From a virus: 44,038 nucleotides of DNA. Position numbers and translations under genes: made by a program. The stretch covers positions 1-44,038 of IMG/VR virus record IMGVR_UViG_3300021962_008254; one strand, written 5' to 3'. This document shows positions 33,993 to 41,856 of the stretch, piece by piece. The notes under the pieces were generated by a model that worked only from the letters and a program-made list of their open reading frames with translations, ran no database searches and was not told the origin of the DNA. How positions within the stretch are numbered: the stretch's first letter is position 1; each line of letters begins with the position of its first letter.

Positions 33993-36371
33993 ATGGCAAA
34001 ACGACTAATAAACGCAATCGGCAAGGGTCTGGGTAAAACTACCGCTGACGCAGCCAAAGGAACAGCTCGACGTGCTACACGTGATGTTCCTTCCGCTAAA
34101 TCATTCTACAACCTCGGAATGGGTATCGGGCCGTTTATTCGTAATACAGTACAGTCTTATGGACAAGATACTGGTGGCAGTACTGGGGATGCAAAAAGTG
34201 CTAAAGCCAGTCTTGGGTTTGCAAAAGAAAACGTAGTCAACCAAAAGAACATGGCTAGTCAGTTGAGTGCTTTGACTTCCATTATGAGCGATATTAGAAA
34301 AATATCTTTAGCTCAACTAAACTTGCAGCGCGCAACCCTTAATAAGAAGTTTGGGGATCGTTCCGATTATCTTAGTACGGAAAGTGCTTTAGAACAAAAA
34401 GGATCAAGAGCGTCCATATCCGGCACACAAGATCCTAATAAAAAAGAAGGATTGATTGGTAGCGCGTTAGGGTTTCTTGGAAACAATCCGTTAATTGCAG
34501 GTAGCTTGATGGGGTTACTAGCTCTTGCAAATGCAAAAGACATAAAACGTTTCATGGACGACTCGGGGCTTACTAAAGCTCTAAAAGAAGGAACGAAAGC
34601 TGCTGTATCAGGTATAGCGACGTTGATTAGTGATACGATCAAAAATGCAATCCTTACTGGGTTACCTAATTTATACAACAGCATGAAAAAAGACCTCCAG
34701 ATGGCCTGGGAGGACTTAAAAGCAGGAAACGCAGCTGGCGTAACGACAAATGTAACCAAAGCTGCTAAACCAGTCGGCGCTCTCGCTGGAATGTATGCGG
34801 GTCTTAGATATACTCCGGGAGGTCTTCTTGGTAAGGTAGTTGGAGGAACGCTTGGCGGAATTGCAGGATATACAGGAGTTGAGCTAGGAGGAGAAGAACT
34901 AGCTGACTTACAAAGAAAAGCTGCAGCGGGCGATAAAGAGGCAATTGATACTCTACAAAAGCTTGGCGTCGGAGCTGGAGTAGCTGCTTCAGCATATGGC
35001 ATCTCTAAAGTTATTAAAAATACTAAGGCAGCTGCAGTAACTCCCACAGCTGCTCCTGGGGTTACAGGCACCCCTTCTTCTGCTCCCCCAAGTCCCAAAG
35101 TAATGGAGGGCAAACCTCTAACCCAATTTGGATCTGTTGGGGAAAACAGAGAGATGGCTAAGAATAAGACATTACTTGAAAAATCCAAGGCTAGTTTCTC
35201 CAAGACATTACAATTACTCCGTAAGCTAGTTGCAAAAATAGGCATGCAACGCGTCGCCGCATACATTGCTGCAAGGTTTGCTGCAGCGGCTGCAATAGGA
35301 GCAGCAGGATTTGCTGCAGGACCAGTTGGGTTTATTACAACAGCATTAACTGTCGGGTTGACAATATACGAATTGTATAGTTTATTAAGCGATCTCGATA
35401 AAGAGTTGGAAGAAAATCCAGCCGCCGATGCATCACCATCTTCATCAACAACCACACCAGCTCAAACGCCAGCCGGATCTCTCCCTGCAACAGGAGCTGG
35501 AGCTGGCCGCGGCAATCAGGGAGGAGCAACAGCAGATCAATCAAATGGTAATCAAGCAGCTGGCAGTGATTTTACTAATCCTCTTCCAAGCGCCACTAGA
35601 TCGAAAGGTAGATTTGGCGAGCAACGTAGTGATCATTTGCATAGCGGAGTTGATTTATCTGCAGAGCTGGGAGCTCCTATATTGACGGCTGGGGAAGGCG
35701 AAGTAATTGCTACAGGAGATCAAGGTAAGGGTGGCCTAGGAAAGTTTGTTACAATAAGACATCCCAACGGAATGACCAGCACATATGGTCATATGTCGTC
35801 AATTGATGTTAAGCAAGGAGACAAACTTAAAAAAGGTCAGAATATTGGAAAAGTTGGTAGTACAGGAGCTTCTGAAGGCCCCCATCTTCATATAGAAATG
35901 AAGAACCAAGCTGGCGACTTTGTTAATCCAAGAGATTATATACAGGGATTGCCAGCCTACAGCGGTACCGACAATGGAGCTAATCCGGAGGGTAGTTTAA
36001 AAACTATTCCAGGAAAAGGAGCGGTCAATGTTAGTGGGACTCAAAACGCTGCCCCTGGATCAGGAGATTTAGGAAGTACGTTTGCGTCTGCTTTTGGATT
36101 CGATCCTTCAAGGATGGGCGTTGACCTATCGAAGACTATGACAGGGGACCAGATTGCAAAGCTCAACGCATTACAGAAGGAAATGGGTGGAGGATCAGCT
36201 ATGATTGCTGATGCAATAGGTAAGGTGAATCAAGCTCAACAAAGTAGAGCTCCTACTCAGCCAAGCGCGCCTCCAGCTCCAATACAGAAAACTGCTGAGA
36301 CGCAATCCAAAGAAAAAGATTTCTTGTGGATGCACTATAACAATACTCCCCAATCATACTATGCAGCTTAG
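33993..36371 (+). CDS. 29: Tape-measure/baseplate hub gp29-like protein with M23 peptidase domain
   Basis: A 792-residue protein. The N-terminus (GPFIRNTVQSYGQDTGG) and long Ala-rich helices fit a gp29-like hub/tape-measure protein. Hydrophobic stretches include AAYIAARFAAAAAIGAAGFA (about 425-445), continuing through GFITTALTVGLTIYELY. Residues about 540-645 are an M23 zinc metallopeptidase: HLHSGVDLSAELGAP with the H-x3-D pair, STYGHMSSIDVKQGD, and GPHLHIEM with the H-x-H pair, so all zinc ligands are present. M23 enzymes cut peptidoglycan cross-bridges and could open the wall during injection. Its place after the 26/51 pair supports a tape-measure role. It is longer than T4 gp29 (590). Confidence 0.78.
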   Translation: MAKRLINAIGKGLGKTTADAAKGTARRATRDVPSAKSFYNLGMGIGPFIRNTVQSYGQDTGGSTGDAKSAKASLGFAKENVVNQKNMASQLSALTSIMSDIRKISLAQLNLQRATLNKKFGDRSDYLSTESALEQKGSRASISGTQDPNKKEGLIGSALGFLGNNPLIAGSLMGLLALANAKDIKRFMDDSGLTKALKEGTKAAVSGIATLISDTIKNAILTGLPNLYNSMKKDLQMAWEDLKAGNAAGVTTNVTKAAKPVGALAGMYAGLRYTPGGLLGKVVGGTLGGIAGYTGVELGGEELADLQRKAAAGDKEAIDTLQKLGVGAGVAASAYGISKVIKNTKAAAVTPTAAPGVTGTPSSAPPSPKVMEGKPLTQFGSVGENREMAKNKTLLEKSKASFSKTLQLLRKLVAKIGMQRVAAYIAARFAAAAAIGAAGFAAGPVGFITTALTVGLTIYELYSLLSDLDKELEENPAADASPSSSTTTPAQTPAGSLPATGAGAGRGNQGGATADQSNGNQAAGSDFTNPLPSATRSKGRFGEQRSDHLHSGVDLSAELGAPILTAGEGEVIATGDQGKGGLGKFVTIRHPNGMTSTYGHMSSIDVKQGDKLKKGQNIGKVGSTGASEGPHLHIEMKNQAGDFVNPRDYIQGLPAYSGTDNGANPEGSLKTIPGKGAVNVSGTQNAAPGSGDLGSTFASAFGFDPSRMGVDLSKTMTGDQIAKLNALQKEMGGGSAMIADAIGKVNQAQQSRAPTQPSAPPAPIQKTAETQSKEKDFLWMHYNNTPQSYYAA

Positions 36372-36383
36372 CCAATATCCATA

Positions 36384-37424
36384 ATGTCAGTTCAACAAAA
36401 CGTTACCAATTTCAGACAAACTCTCCGCGACCGTATTAGTGAGCTAGGAGGAGTTGCTGAACCCATACAAGTAAGTCAGGAAATAGCCCCAACCGGCTCT
36501 TCTTCTACAGATGTTGAAATATTAAACAACATTGTATCGAGCTTTACTGCGTCTCCTGAGTTTACTGGCATTGCATCTTTCCAGAACATAACAGTATCAA
36601 ATTCTTTAACAGGAAACATTATTGCTGCAAGTGTAATAACTGCAACTAATGTACAATCTAATACAATCACTGCCAACGGTTCAGTTGGAGCAGCTTCCCA
36701 AGTTCTTATGTCAGGAGGAGCAAGTGGTAATTTATATTGGTCGACAATAGCTTCTCCTACAATTACCTTAGATGCAACATTAGCGAGCGGTAGTACATCT
36801 TCCCGTACAATAGGAGTCGGTAACACAACTATTACTGGCTTTGCTAATGTCACGTCAACGATCCAGGGGGGTTCTAGTCTAACAATTGCTGGTGCAGCTT
36901 CTGGCATTACTACGTTGGCTGCTGGTAATACTACTATTACCGGATTTGCAAATGTAACGTCCACTATCCAAGGTGGAGCTGGTTTAACAATCGCTGGTGT
37001 AGCATCATTCAGTAACACTGTTCAAACGACATCCTTCGGTGTAGGAACCAGTCCTTCCGGTACTGCTGGTGAGATTAGAGCTACTAATAATATTACTGCT
37101 TATTATAGTTCCGATAAACGTTTTAAAGAGAACGTCCAATCAGTAATAGATCCACTTGGTATAGTGACTGCTATCGGTAGTAAAACGTTTAACTGGACAG
37201 ATGCTTACATAGATGAGCATGGAGGGGAAGATGAATACTTCCTACAGAAAGCAGACTTTGGCGTTATTGCTCAAGACGTAAAACGCGTGTTTCCACAAGC
37301 GGTACGCACTCGTTCAGATGGATCCCTGGCCGTTGATTATGGAAAGCTGGCCATACTATCCTTTGGAGCCATCGAACAACTACTAGCTCGTATTGAACAA
37401 CTAGAATCTAATAAGAGCAGTTAA
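36384..37424 (+). CDS. Tail fibre/spike with C-terminal S74 intramolecular chaperone
   Basis: A 346-residue protein. Residues 1-60 are polar. The middle is a beta-rich repeat region with a 35-residue near-exact repeat starting GNTTITGFANVTSTIQGG (twice). From about 235 comes the Peptidase S74 domain: ITAYYSSDKRFKENVQSV with the S-D cleavage dyad, then FGVIAQDVKRVFPQAV and VDYGKLAILSFGAIEQLLARIEQLE, ending in a coiled coil. S74 domains trimerise fibres and then cut themselves off. It follows the tape measure and is coupled to the propeller adhesin (stop and start share an A, TAATG). Confidence 0.88.
   Translation: MSVQQNVTNFRQTLRDRISELGGVAEPIQVSQEIAPTGSSSTDVEILNNIVSSFTASPEFTGIASFQNITVSNSLTGNIIAASVITATNVQSNTITANGSVGAASQVLMSGGASGNLYWSTIASPTITLDATLASGSTSSRTIGVGNTTITGFANVTSTIQGGSSLTIAGAASGITTLAAGNTTITGFANVTSTIQGGAGLTIAGVASFSNTVQTTSFGVGTSPSGTAGEIRATNNITAYYSSDKRFKENVQSVIDPLGIVTAIGSKTFNWTDAYIDEHGGEDEYFLQKADFGVIAQDVKRVFPQAVRTRSDGSLAVDYGKLAILSFGAIEQLLARIEQLESNKSS
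36819..37010 (+). repeat. Tandem 105-base repeat in the S74 fibre gene
   Basis: Two units start at 36819 and 36924 (105 bases, 35 codons apart), both beginning GGTAA(C/T)AC and encoding GNTTITGFANVTSTIQGG. The second unit is shorter at its end. Many differences are at third positions, so the repeat is old enough to have drifted while the protein was conserved. Confidence 0.75.
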
Positions 37425-38500
37425 TGGCGTTACCATCTTCCGGTGCAATAAGTCTGAGCGCTGTTAATACTGAGTTAGGTCAATCTTCTACAGCAACAAT
37501 CTCAATGAACGATACGAACGTTCGTACCCTATTCGGAAGAAGTAGTGGCGCTATATCAATGAGTGATGGTTATGGAAAGAGTAGTCTTAGTGTATTCGTG
37601 GCTTTGGGCAGTACTGCCACTGCCATCTATTCAACAGATGCAGGAGTTAACTGGAATACTACAACTCTTCCGGGCGGTGCAGGTAACTGGTTTGCTGTAG
37701 CTTGGGGTGGGGGTTCCACTGGTAAGTTTTTTGCAGCAAAACAAAATACCACTCAGGCTGCATACAGCTCTGACGGACAAACATGGACTTCAGCAACCTT
37801 ACCGGTTTCTAACAACTGGCGATGTGCGGCTTATGGTGGCGGCTATTGGGTTATCCTGGCTACTGGAAGTCCGACCAACAACATATTAACGAGTACCGAT
37901 GGTGTCAATTGGACAGCAAGCAGTTATAACCCTCCGGGCGGTGCGTCTTTCTCATCTGTCGTATGGAGTGCCACTCAAAGTCAATTTGTCGCGATAGACT
38001 CGGGCAGAGCGGCTGCTTACACCAGCCCAACTGGGGTTACTTGGACACAATCAAGTACTCCCCCGACTAACAGCTCGTGGAATCAGGTTGCTTGGGGAAC
38101 AGCTAATGGTGGTCTTTATGTTTCAGGTGCGCCAAGTGGTGAAGGTAAGTTAACTTACAGTAGTAACGGAAGTTCTTGGACAACTACTGGTAGTGGGACT
38201 CCTTTCAGCAGTCACGTGATTGCTAACATGGTTTATAATCCTACATATAACCGGTGGATAGCATTATCAGGATCAAATCTTGGTTACTGGAGCACCAATG
38301 GGACATCGTGGACTAGCGCATCAACTTCAACAGGCGGAGGACCATGGTATATGTCTGCCGCTGGTGCTGGAACTGTCGTATGCGTAGGATTTAACGCCAC
38401 CATAAAAGTAGCAACTACAACTGACGGTACGGCTTGGGTAAATCGCACCACTAATATTCCAAGCCAAAACTTTTTCTGTGTTGCCTATGGACCTTCATAG
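37424..38500 (+). CDS. Seven-Asp-box beta-propeller tail adhesin
   Basis: A 358-residue protein. The N-terminus (MALPSSGAISLSAVNTELGQ, then SGAISMSDGYGKSS) is the virion-attachment segment shared by small fibre proteins of aquatic phages. Residues 55-358 carry seven Asp-box-like repeats S-x-D/N/T-x-G-x-x-W: 70-77, 115-121, 157-163, 201-207, 246-252, 290-296 and 332-338, spaced 36-45 residues. Seven such repeats predict a seven-bladed propeller like sialidases or BNR proteins. No sialidase catalytic triad is evident, so binding rather than cleavage of glycans is more likely. It is the last gene before the convergent terminator and would be a receptor-binding protein. Confidence 0.75.
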   Translation: MALPSSGAISLSAVNTELGQSSTATISMNDTNVRTLFGRSSGAISMSDGYGKSSLSVFVALGSTATAIYSTDAGVNWNTTTLPGGAGNWFAVAWGGGSTGKFFAAKQNTTQAAYSSDGQTWTSATLPVSNNWRCAAYGGGYWVILATGSPTNNILTSTDGVNWTASSYNPPGGASFSSVVWSATQSQFVAIDSGRAAAYTSPTGVTWTQSSTPPTNSSWNQVAWGTANGGLYVSGAPSGEGKLTYSSNGSSWTTTGSGTPFSSHVIANMVYNPTYNRWIALSGSNLGYWSTNGTSWTSASTSTGGGPWYMSAAGAGTVVCVGFNATIKVATTTDGTAWVNRTTNIPSQNFFCVAYGPS

Positions 38501-38536
38501 GCTAGGTCGTATTAAGCCAGCATATCTCCCAATAAA

Positions 38537-38562
38537 AAAGCCCCTTTCGGGGCTTTCTTTTT
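38537..38562. terminator. Bidirectional intrinsic terminator between convergent operons
   Basis: An 8-bp stem AAAGCCCC/GGGGCTTT (38537-38544, 38549-38556) with a TTTC loop. T-rich bases follow on the plus strand and an A-run precedes it, so it works for both directions. It lies between the propeller gene (ends 38500) and gene 32 (ends 38561). Confidence 0.88.
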
Positions 38563-39499
38563 ACTCTTCAGCAGCGAGCTTCTTGAAGAAGTCCATATTA
38601 TCATCGTCCTCTACGAACGACTCATCTAGAGACTTTTTAGGAGCAGGCTTTGGTGCCATTGTCTTAGCGACAGGGGCAGCAGCTGTTGCAGGCTCATCAT
38701 CCCATGGTGGGGTAGTAGCTTGTGCAGCAGTTGTACGAGCAGCAGCTGGATTACCATCTAATCCAAGAGCTTTGTTTAGACGAGCTTTCAACTCATCATA
38801 AGACTTAAACTCTTTAGGAGCAACAAAAGATTCTAACGAATGCTCTTGCTTCCACAATGCTTCCAACTCTTCATCGTCATTGAATAGAGCTGTTGCTGGT
38901 TCAAACTCAGACTTATCGTAATTGCGATAGCCTTCTACATTACGAATCTTCAACTTGAAGTTTGCACCTTCCCAGAAGTCAAATGGATTGATTTTCTGTT
39001 CATCTTCAAACTCTGGGTTCATAGCGAGTTCGATCTTGTCCCAGATTTTCTTTCCATACTTGTAAAGCATTACTTTGCCTTCGTTTTCAGGATGGGCAGG
39101 ATCTTTCACAACATAGATGTTGGAGATGAAAGAGAGACGGCGCTTGTATTTGCGAACCAATTCTTTGTTCGCTTCAATACCAGAGTTCCACAATTGAGAG
39201 TTGTATTCTGATACTGGATCTTTCTCACCGAGAGTGGTAAGAGACTTTTCGATATACCAGCCACCAGGACCTTGGAATCCATGATCCCAAATACGTACGT
39301 ATGGTTTATCTTCACCATCAGGTGCAGGCAAGAAACGGATGATGGCATAACCATTACCGGCTTTATCTACTTCTGGTTTCCAGAATCGATTATCTTCTTG
39401 TGAACCTTGGGTGGGGGCGTTCAGTTTCTGAACTTCTGTAACGAGCTTGTCGAATTGTGACTTGCTGTTTTTCTTGAGTGAGGCAAATGATGAGCTCAT
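38561..39499 (-). CDS. 32: Single-stranded DNA-binding protein gp32 homologue
   Basis: A 312-residue protein (T4: 301). NRFWKPEVDKAGNGYAIIRFLP (38-59), KPYVRIWDHGFQGPGGWYIEKSLT and KYKRRLSFISNIYVVKDP, then NPFDFWEGANFKLKIRNVEGYRNYDKSEF, form the gp32 OB-fold core. The acidic C-terminal tail (SFVEDDDNMDFFKKLAAEE) is the protein-interaction domain. The sequence contains no cysteine at all, so the T4 zinc site (three Cys, one His) is absent. gp32 coats ssDNA in replication, recombination and repair. The ribosome-binding site is GGAG. A 78-base gap upstream has a GATAAATA and a 12-base palindrome. Confidence 0.93.
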   Translation of the reverse strand: MSSSFASLKKNSKSQFDKLVTEVQKLNAPTQGSQEDNRFWKPEVDKAGNGYAIIRFLPAPDGEDKPYVRIWDHGFQGPGGWYIEKSLTTLGEKDPVSEYNSQLWNSGIEANKELVRKYKRRLSFISNIYVVKDPAHPENEGKVMLYKYGKKIWDKIELAMNPEFEDEQKINPFDFWEGANFKLKIRNVEGYRNYDKSEFEPATALFNDDEELEALWKQEHSLESFVAPKEFKSYDELKARLNKALGLDGNPAAARTTAAQATTPPWDDEPATAAAPVAKTMAPKPAPKKSLDESFVEDDDNMDFFKKLAAEE

Positions 39500-39550
39500 G
39501 TATTTCTCCGTATAAGCGTTGTATAAAATGTATTAAATCGTCGTATCCAC

Positions 39551-39577
39551 ATTATGCATAATATAGAAGTATTTATC
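39551..39577 (-). promoter_or_regulatory. Gene 32 leader: palindrome and late-promoter-like octamer
   Basis: The perfect 12-base palindrome ATTATGCATAAT lies at 39551-39562, and GATAAATA at 39570-39577. The latter would start a leader of about 65 bases before the gene 32 ATG. T4 gene 32 is autoregulated through its mRNA leader, so the leader could hold an operator; no pseudoknot was identified by eye. Confidence 0.35.
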
Positions 39578-40165
39578 TTACTTCATTGTTGAGAATTTGT
39601 CAACAACAATTTGTTTTAGTTTATCCTTATCAAATTTAAGGAATGGTCTGTACTTCTTGCACTTCTTGTACACCATTGGCCAAATAACATCTTCTTCGAT
39701 TTTCTTGTTCCAATGTCTAAAGAAACCACAAAGGTCATTAAGGATAACAATAGTTTCCAATGACACTTTTTTCTGCATCAATAACTTAAGCAGTAAAGGA
39801 TGGTTGGATCCTTCCACTACAAGGTTATCGTTGTAACTCGGGCTGAGATTGTCAAGATCATTTGTGAACACATAGGACAACGATTCCTGACGCTTCAACC
39901 ACGTCTTGTAATTGTTCTCAGCTTGCTGTTCGTTTGCTAAATCACCAACCCAAACATTAGGATTATCTTCAACAATATTAGCAAGGACAAACCTTTCGGT
40001 GTCCTTGTGCTTTGCTAGTTTATTGAAGAAGTATTTGTCATGGCGCATTTCAAAAGACTTGGCATTAGCCCTTGTCTTTCCTCCATAACGAAAGTAATCG
40101 TATGTGTCTGAATTAAAATGATTCTTCAAAGCGACATACAGTTTGTATGCCTCATAACCAGTCAT
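39578..40165 (-). CDS. 59: gp59 helicase-loader homologue
   Basis: A 195-residue protein (T4: 217). YEAYKLYVALKNHFNSDTYD (4-23), MRHDKYFFNKLAKHKDTERFVLANIV (for instance KYFFNKLAKHKDTERF) and NVWVGDLA match the gp59 family. gp59 loads the gp41 helicase on gp32-coated forks. The order 33-x-59-32 is as in T4 except for the inserted cytidylyltransferase gene. The start is 1 base after the stop of that gene. Confidence 0.88.
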   Translation of the reverse strand: MTGYEAYKLYVALKNHFNSDTYDYFRYGGKTRANAKSFEMRHDKYFFNKLAKHKDTERFVLANIVEDNPNVWVGDLANEQQAENNYKTWLKRQESLSYVFTNDLDNLSPSYNDNLVVEGSNHPLLLKLLMQKKVSLETIVILNDLCGFFRHWNKKIEEDVIWPMVYKKCKKYRPFLKFDKDKLKQIVVDKFSTMK

Positions 40166-40166
40166 A

Positions 40167-40622
40167 TTATCGCTCTAAGTGTTGTTTAATGGATTCCGCT
40201 AGGAACACTCTTTGTCTCAAGTCCGTTGTGGAGAATGAGTGAGTTCGTTTATTATACACTATTTGAATATTATTGTCAATGCAATAATCTTTTGCAGTGA
40301 ATTCTCTATCCTTATAATCAGAACCAATCACACGAACATCGATCGGCAATGTTTTGAATAGGTCTTCTAAGTCTTTCTCAGTATCGTAAATTACAACTTC
40401 GTCTACATGACGGCATCCTTTAACCTGAACTTGTCTCTCGACAATGCTCTGTACTGGTTTATTCTTAGATGCTCTATCAATAGAAGGATCAGATTGCAAT
40501 CCGACAATTAAATAATCACAGTGTTGCTTTGCTTCTTCCAGCATTAGCACATGGCCAGCATGAAAAAGATCAAAAGCTCCACACGTAAACCCAACTACGG
40601 GCTTTGGTGTAAAAGGTTTCAT
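40167..40622 (-). CDS. Cytidylyltransferase-like nucleotidyltransferase
   Basis: A 151-residue protein. GAFDLFHAGHVLMLEEAK (15-32) contains the H-x-G-H motif that binds the nucleotide triphosphate. DYLIVGLQSDPSID and RTHSFSTTDLRQRV (with the S-T-T-x-x-L-R signature) complete the glycerol-3-phosphate cytidylyltransferase/RfaE-like fold. It transfers CMP or AMP to a phosphorylated sugar or alcohol. In a phage it may feed CDP-linked precursors for host surface or DNA modification; the substrate is not evident. It overlaps gene 33 by 4 bases and is followed by gene 59 after 1 base. Confidence 0.85.
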   Translation of the reverse strand: MKPFTPKPVVGFTCGAFDLFHAGHVLMLEEAKQHCDYLIVGLQSDPSIDRASKNKPVQSIVERQVQVKGCRHVDEVVIYDTEKDLEDLFKTLPIDVRVIGSDYKDREFTAKDYCIDNNIQIVYNKRTHSFSTTDLRQRVFLAESIKQHLER

Positions 40623-40861
40623 ATAGGTAGTTTTGCAGTTTTAGGAAAATACCCAAGACCCTCAGCATCAAGACGTACCCGCGCTTTCATCTTCGCATTA
40701 CGTCTTATCAAGTCGGCTGCTGTTTCAATCTCAAGTCCAGTCTGACTACAGTAATATAATACTGCGTCAAGATATTCCATTCGTTTTTCCTCAGCGATTT
40801 TTTCAATCGTGACGAGAAAGTCTTGAACGTTTATAATTTCATTAATTTGATCTTCAATCAT
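40619..40861 (-). CDS. 33: Late transcription coactivator gp33 homologue
   Basis: An 80-residue protein (T4: 112). RMEYLDAVLYYCSQTGLEIETAADLIRR (27-54, for instance EYLDAVLYYCSQTGLEIE) and ARVRLDAEGLGYFPKTAKLPI fit the gp33 family, which binds the RNA polymerase flap and bridges it to the sliding clamp for late transcription. Its position beside gene 59 matches T4. Its presence supports use of the TATAAATA promoters in this window. It starts on the stop of the membrane protein gene (ATGA). Confidence 0.75.
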   Translation of the reverse strand: MIEDQINEIINVQDFLVTIEKIAEEKRMEYLDAVLYYCSQTGLEIETAADLIRRNAKMKARVRLDAEGLGYFPKTAKLPI

Positions 40862-41169
40862 TTAAACACGACCAGTGCTAGTAAGAACGCTTGGATAAAA
40901 AATCCAACGCCAATTGTAATAATATTAAGCATGTCGCGTTGTATCAAAGATTTGATAAACATCAACAACAAGCCACCCCATGCAAACATAACAACATCAA
41001 GAGATGGCAGCTTATCTGATAGACCAATTATTAGTGAAAGGATCGATGGAATTGTAGCACAATGAATAAACACTATTGCTAGCCACCCGACAGCTTCCGA
41101 TGACAGATGTGAGAACTTTTCAGCTACGAACTTCTTACACGCCATTAGAATTAAATCGAACTTTTCCAT
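40858..41169 (-). CDS. Small membrane protein, candidate holin
   Basis: A 103-residue protein with three predicted membrane segments: about 28-48 (GWLAIVFIHCATIPSILSLI), 57-75 (DVVMFAWGGLLLMFI) and 80-101 (NIITIGVGFFIQAFLLALVV). The short N-terminus carries Lys. It starts one base after the stop of the SleB lysin gene (TAAATG), a typical lysin/holin pairing. It could therefore make the membrane lesion for lysis. Unpaired phage membrane proteins also exist near gene 33, so the function is a proposal. The stop overlaps gene 33. Confidence 0.6.
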   Translation of the reverse strand: MEKFDLILMACKKFVAEKFSHLSSEAVGWLAIVFIHCATIPSILSLIIGLSDKLPSLDVVMFAWGGLLLMFIKSLIQRDMLNIITIGVGFFIQAFLLALVVFK

Positions 41170-41742
41170 TTATCTATCCTTATAAAAAATATGTTGACCT
41201 ATTTTAGTAACTCGCTCTTTGTTCCATTTTGGATTGACGTAATCCGCATGGTAGTATAGAGCCTCTTTCAAACCATCGAGTCTAAACCCCTCGAACAATA
41301 CTTTCTTTGCTACAGCCTCACTCTCATCCCACATTTTAGGATGAACTGGTCTTGTCTTATATGTCGATTCACAAAACCACGAAAACTGGCAAACGACTTT
41401 ATCGTAGAATATATTTCGTTGTTGTACCACACCGCAAACAGTTTCTGGAAATTTGCCACTATTCATTCTATTCATAGTGACTTGTGCCACAGCGACCTTG
41501 CCTTCAAAAGGCTCTGATGCTGCTTCCCAATAAATGTTCTGCGTCAGGCATTGCATTTGTTGCTCTTTCTCCTTGACGGACATATGAGCTGGTAGGCCTG
41601 TCATTTTAGTGTAGTTGTCCATTCTGACGTTGACTGCTGTGTTAAGTAACATAGCGACTACTAAAAGACCTACGATGAAGAAAAATCCTTTGAACATAAG
41701 TTCGAAGTTTTTAAGCATAGGCGCATAAGATGTCCTATTCAT
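41170..41742 (-). CDS. SleB-type cell-wall hydrolase (endolysin) with N-terminal membrane anchor
   Basis: A 190-residue protein. Residues 18-36 (KGFFFIVGLLVVAMLLNTA) form a membrane segment or signal anchor. The catalytic domain begins CLTQNIYWEAASEPFEGKVA (65-84), with E73 as the likely catalytic glutamate, and continues VAQVTMNRMNSGKFPETVCG, QFSWFC and YYHADYVNPKW. This is the SleB/lytic transglycosylase-like hydrolase family, common in aquatic phages. A signal anchor suggests export by Sec and release by holin or membrane loss. The ribosome-binding site is a full AAGGAGGT. It is the first gene of a run with the candidate holin, gene 33 and the cytidylyltransferase. Confidence 0.85.
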   Translation of the reverse strand: MNRTSYAPMLKNFELMFKGFFFIVGLLVVAMLLNTAVNVRMDNYTKMTGLPAHMSVKEKEQQMQCLTQNIYWEAASEPFEGKVAVAQVTMNRMNSGKFPETVCGVVQQRNIFYDKVVCQFSWFCESTYKTRPVHPKMWDESEAVAKKVLFEGFRLDGLKEALYYHADYVNPKWNKERVTKIGQHIFYKDR

Positions 41743-41772
41743 AATACCTCCTTAATTTTAAAAGCTCCAATC

Positions 41773-41801
41773 ATTGTACCATTAAACGGCACAAAAGTCT
41801 A
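41773..41801 (-). promoter_or_regulatory. Predicted sigma70-type promoter upstream of the lysin
   Basis: -35 TAGACT at 41796-41801 (4 of 6 matches), 17-base spacer, and -10 TACAAT at 41773-41778 with a TGG extended -10. It directs transcription toward the lysin gene. The upstream hairpin GGCAGA/TCTGCC (41804-41818) may end the preceding transcript or bind a regulator; no clear T-run follows it. Confidence 0.5.
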
Positions 41802-41856
41802 CTGGCAGATGTTCTGCCTAGTATGTGTCTATGTACTTGGAATTTGTTTGGTACTG

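Noticed and set aside
34367-35455. A minus-strand frame of 362 residues opposite the tape-measure gene
   Set aside because: Composition and lack of ribosome-binding site mark it as the antisense shadow of the Ala-rich tape measure.
36819-37010. CRISPR-like or mobile repeat
   Set aside because: The repeat is in frame, has two units only and encodes fibre beta repeats.
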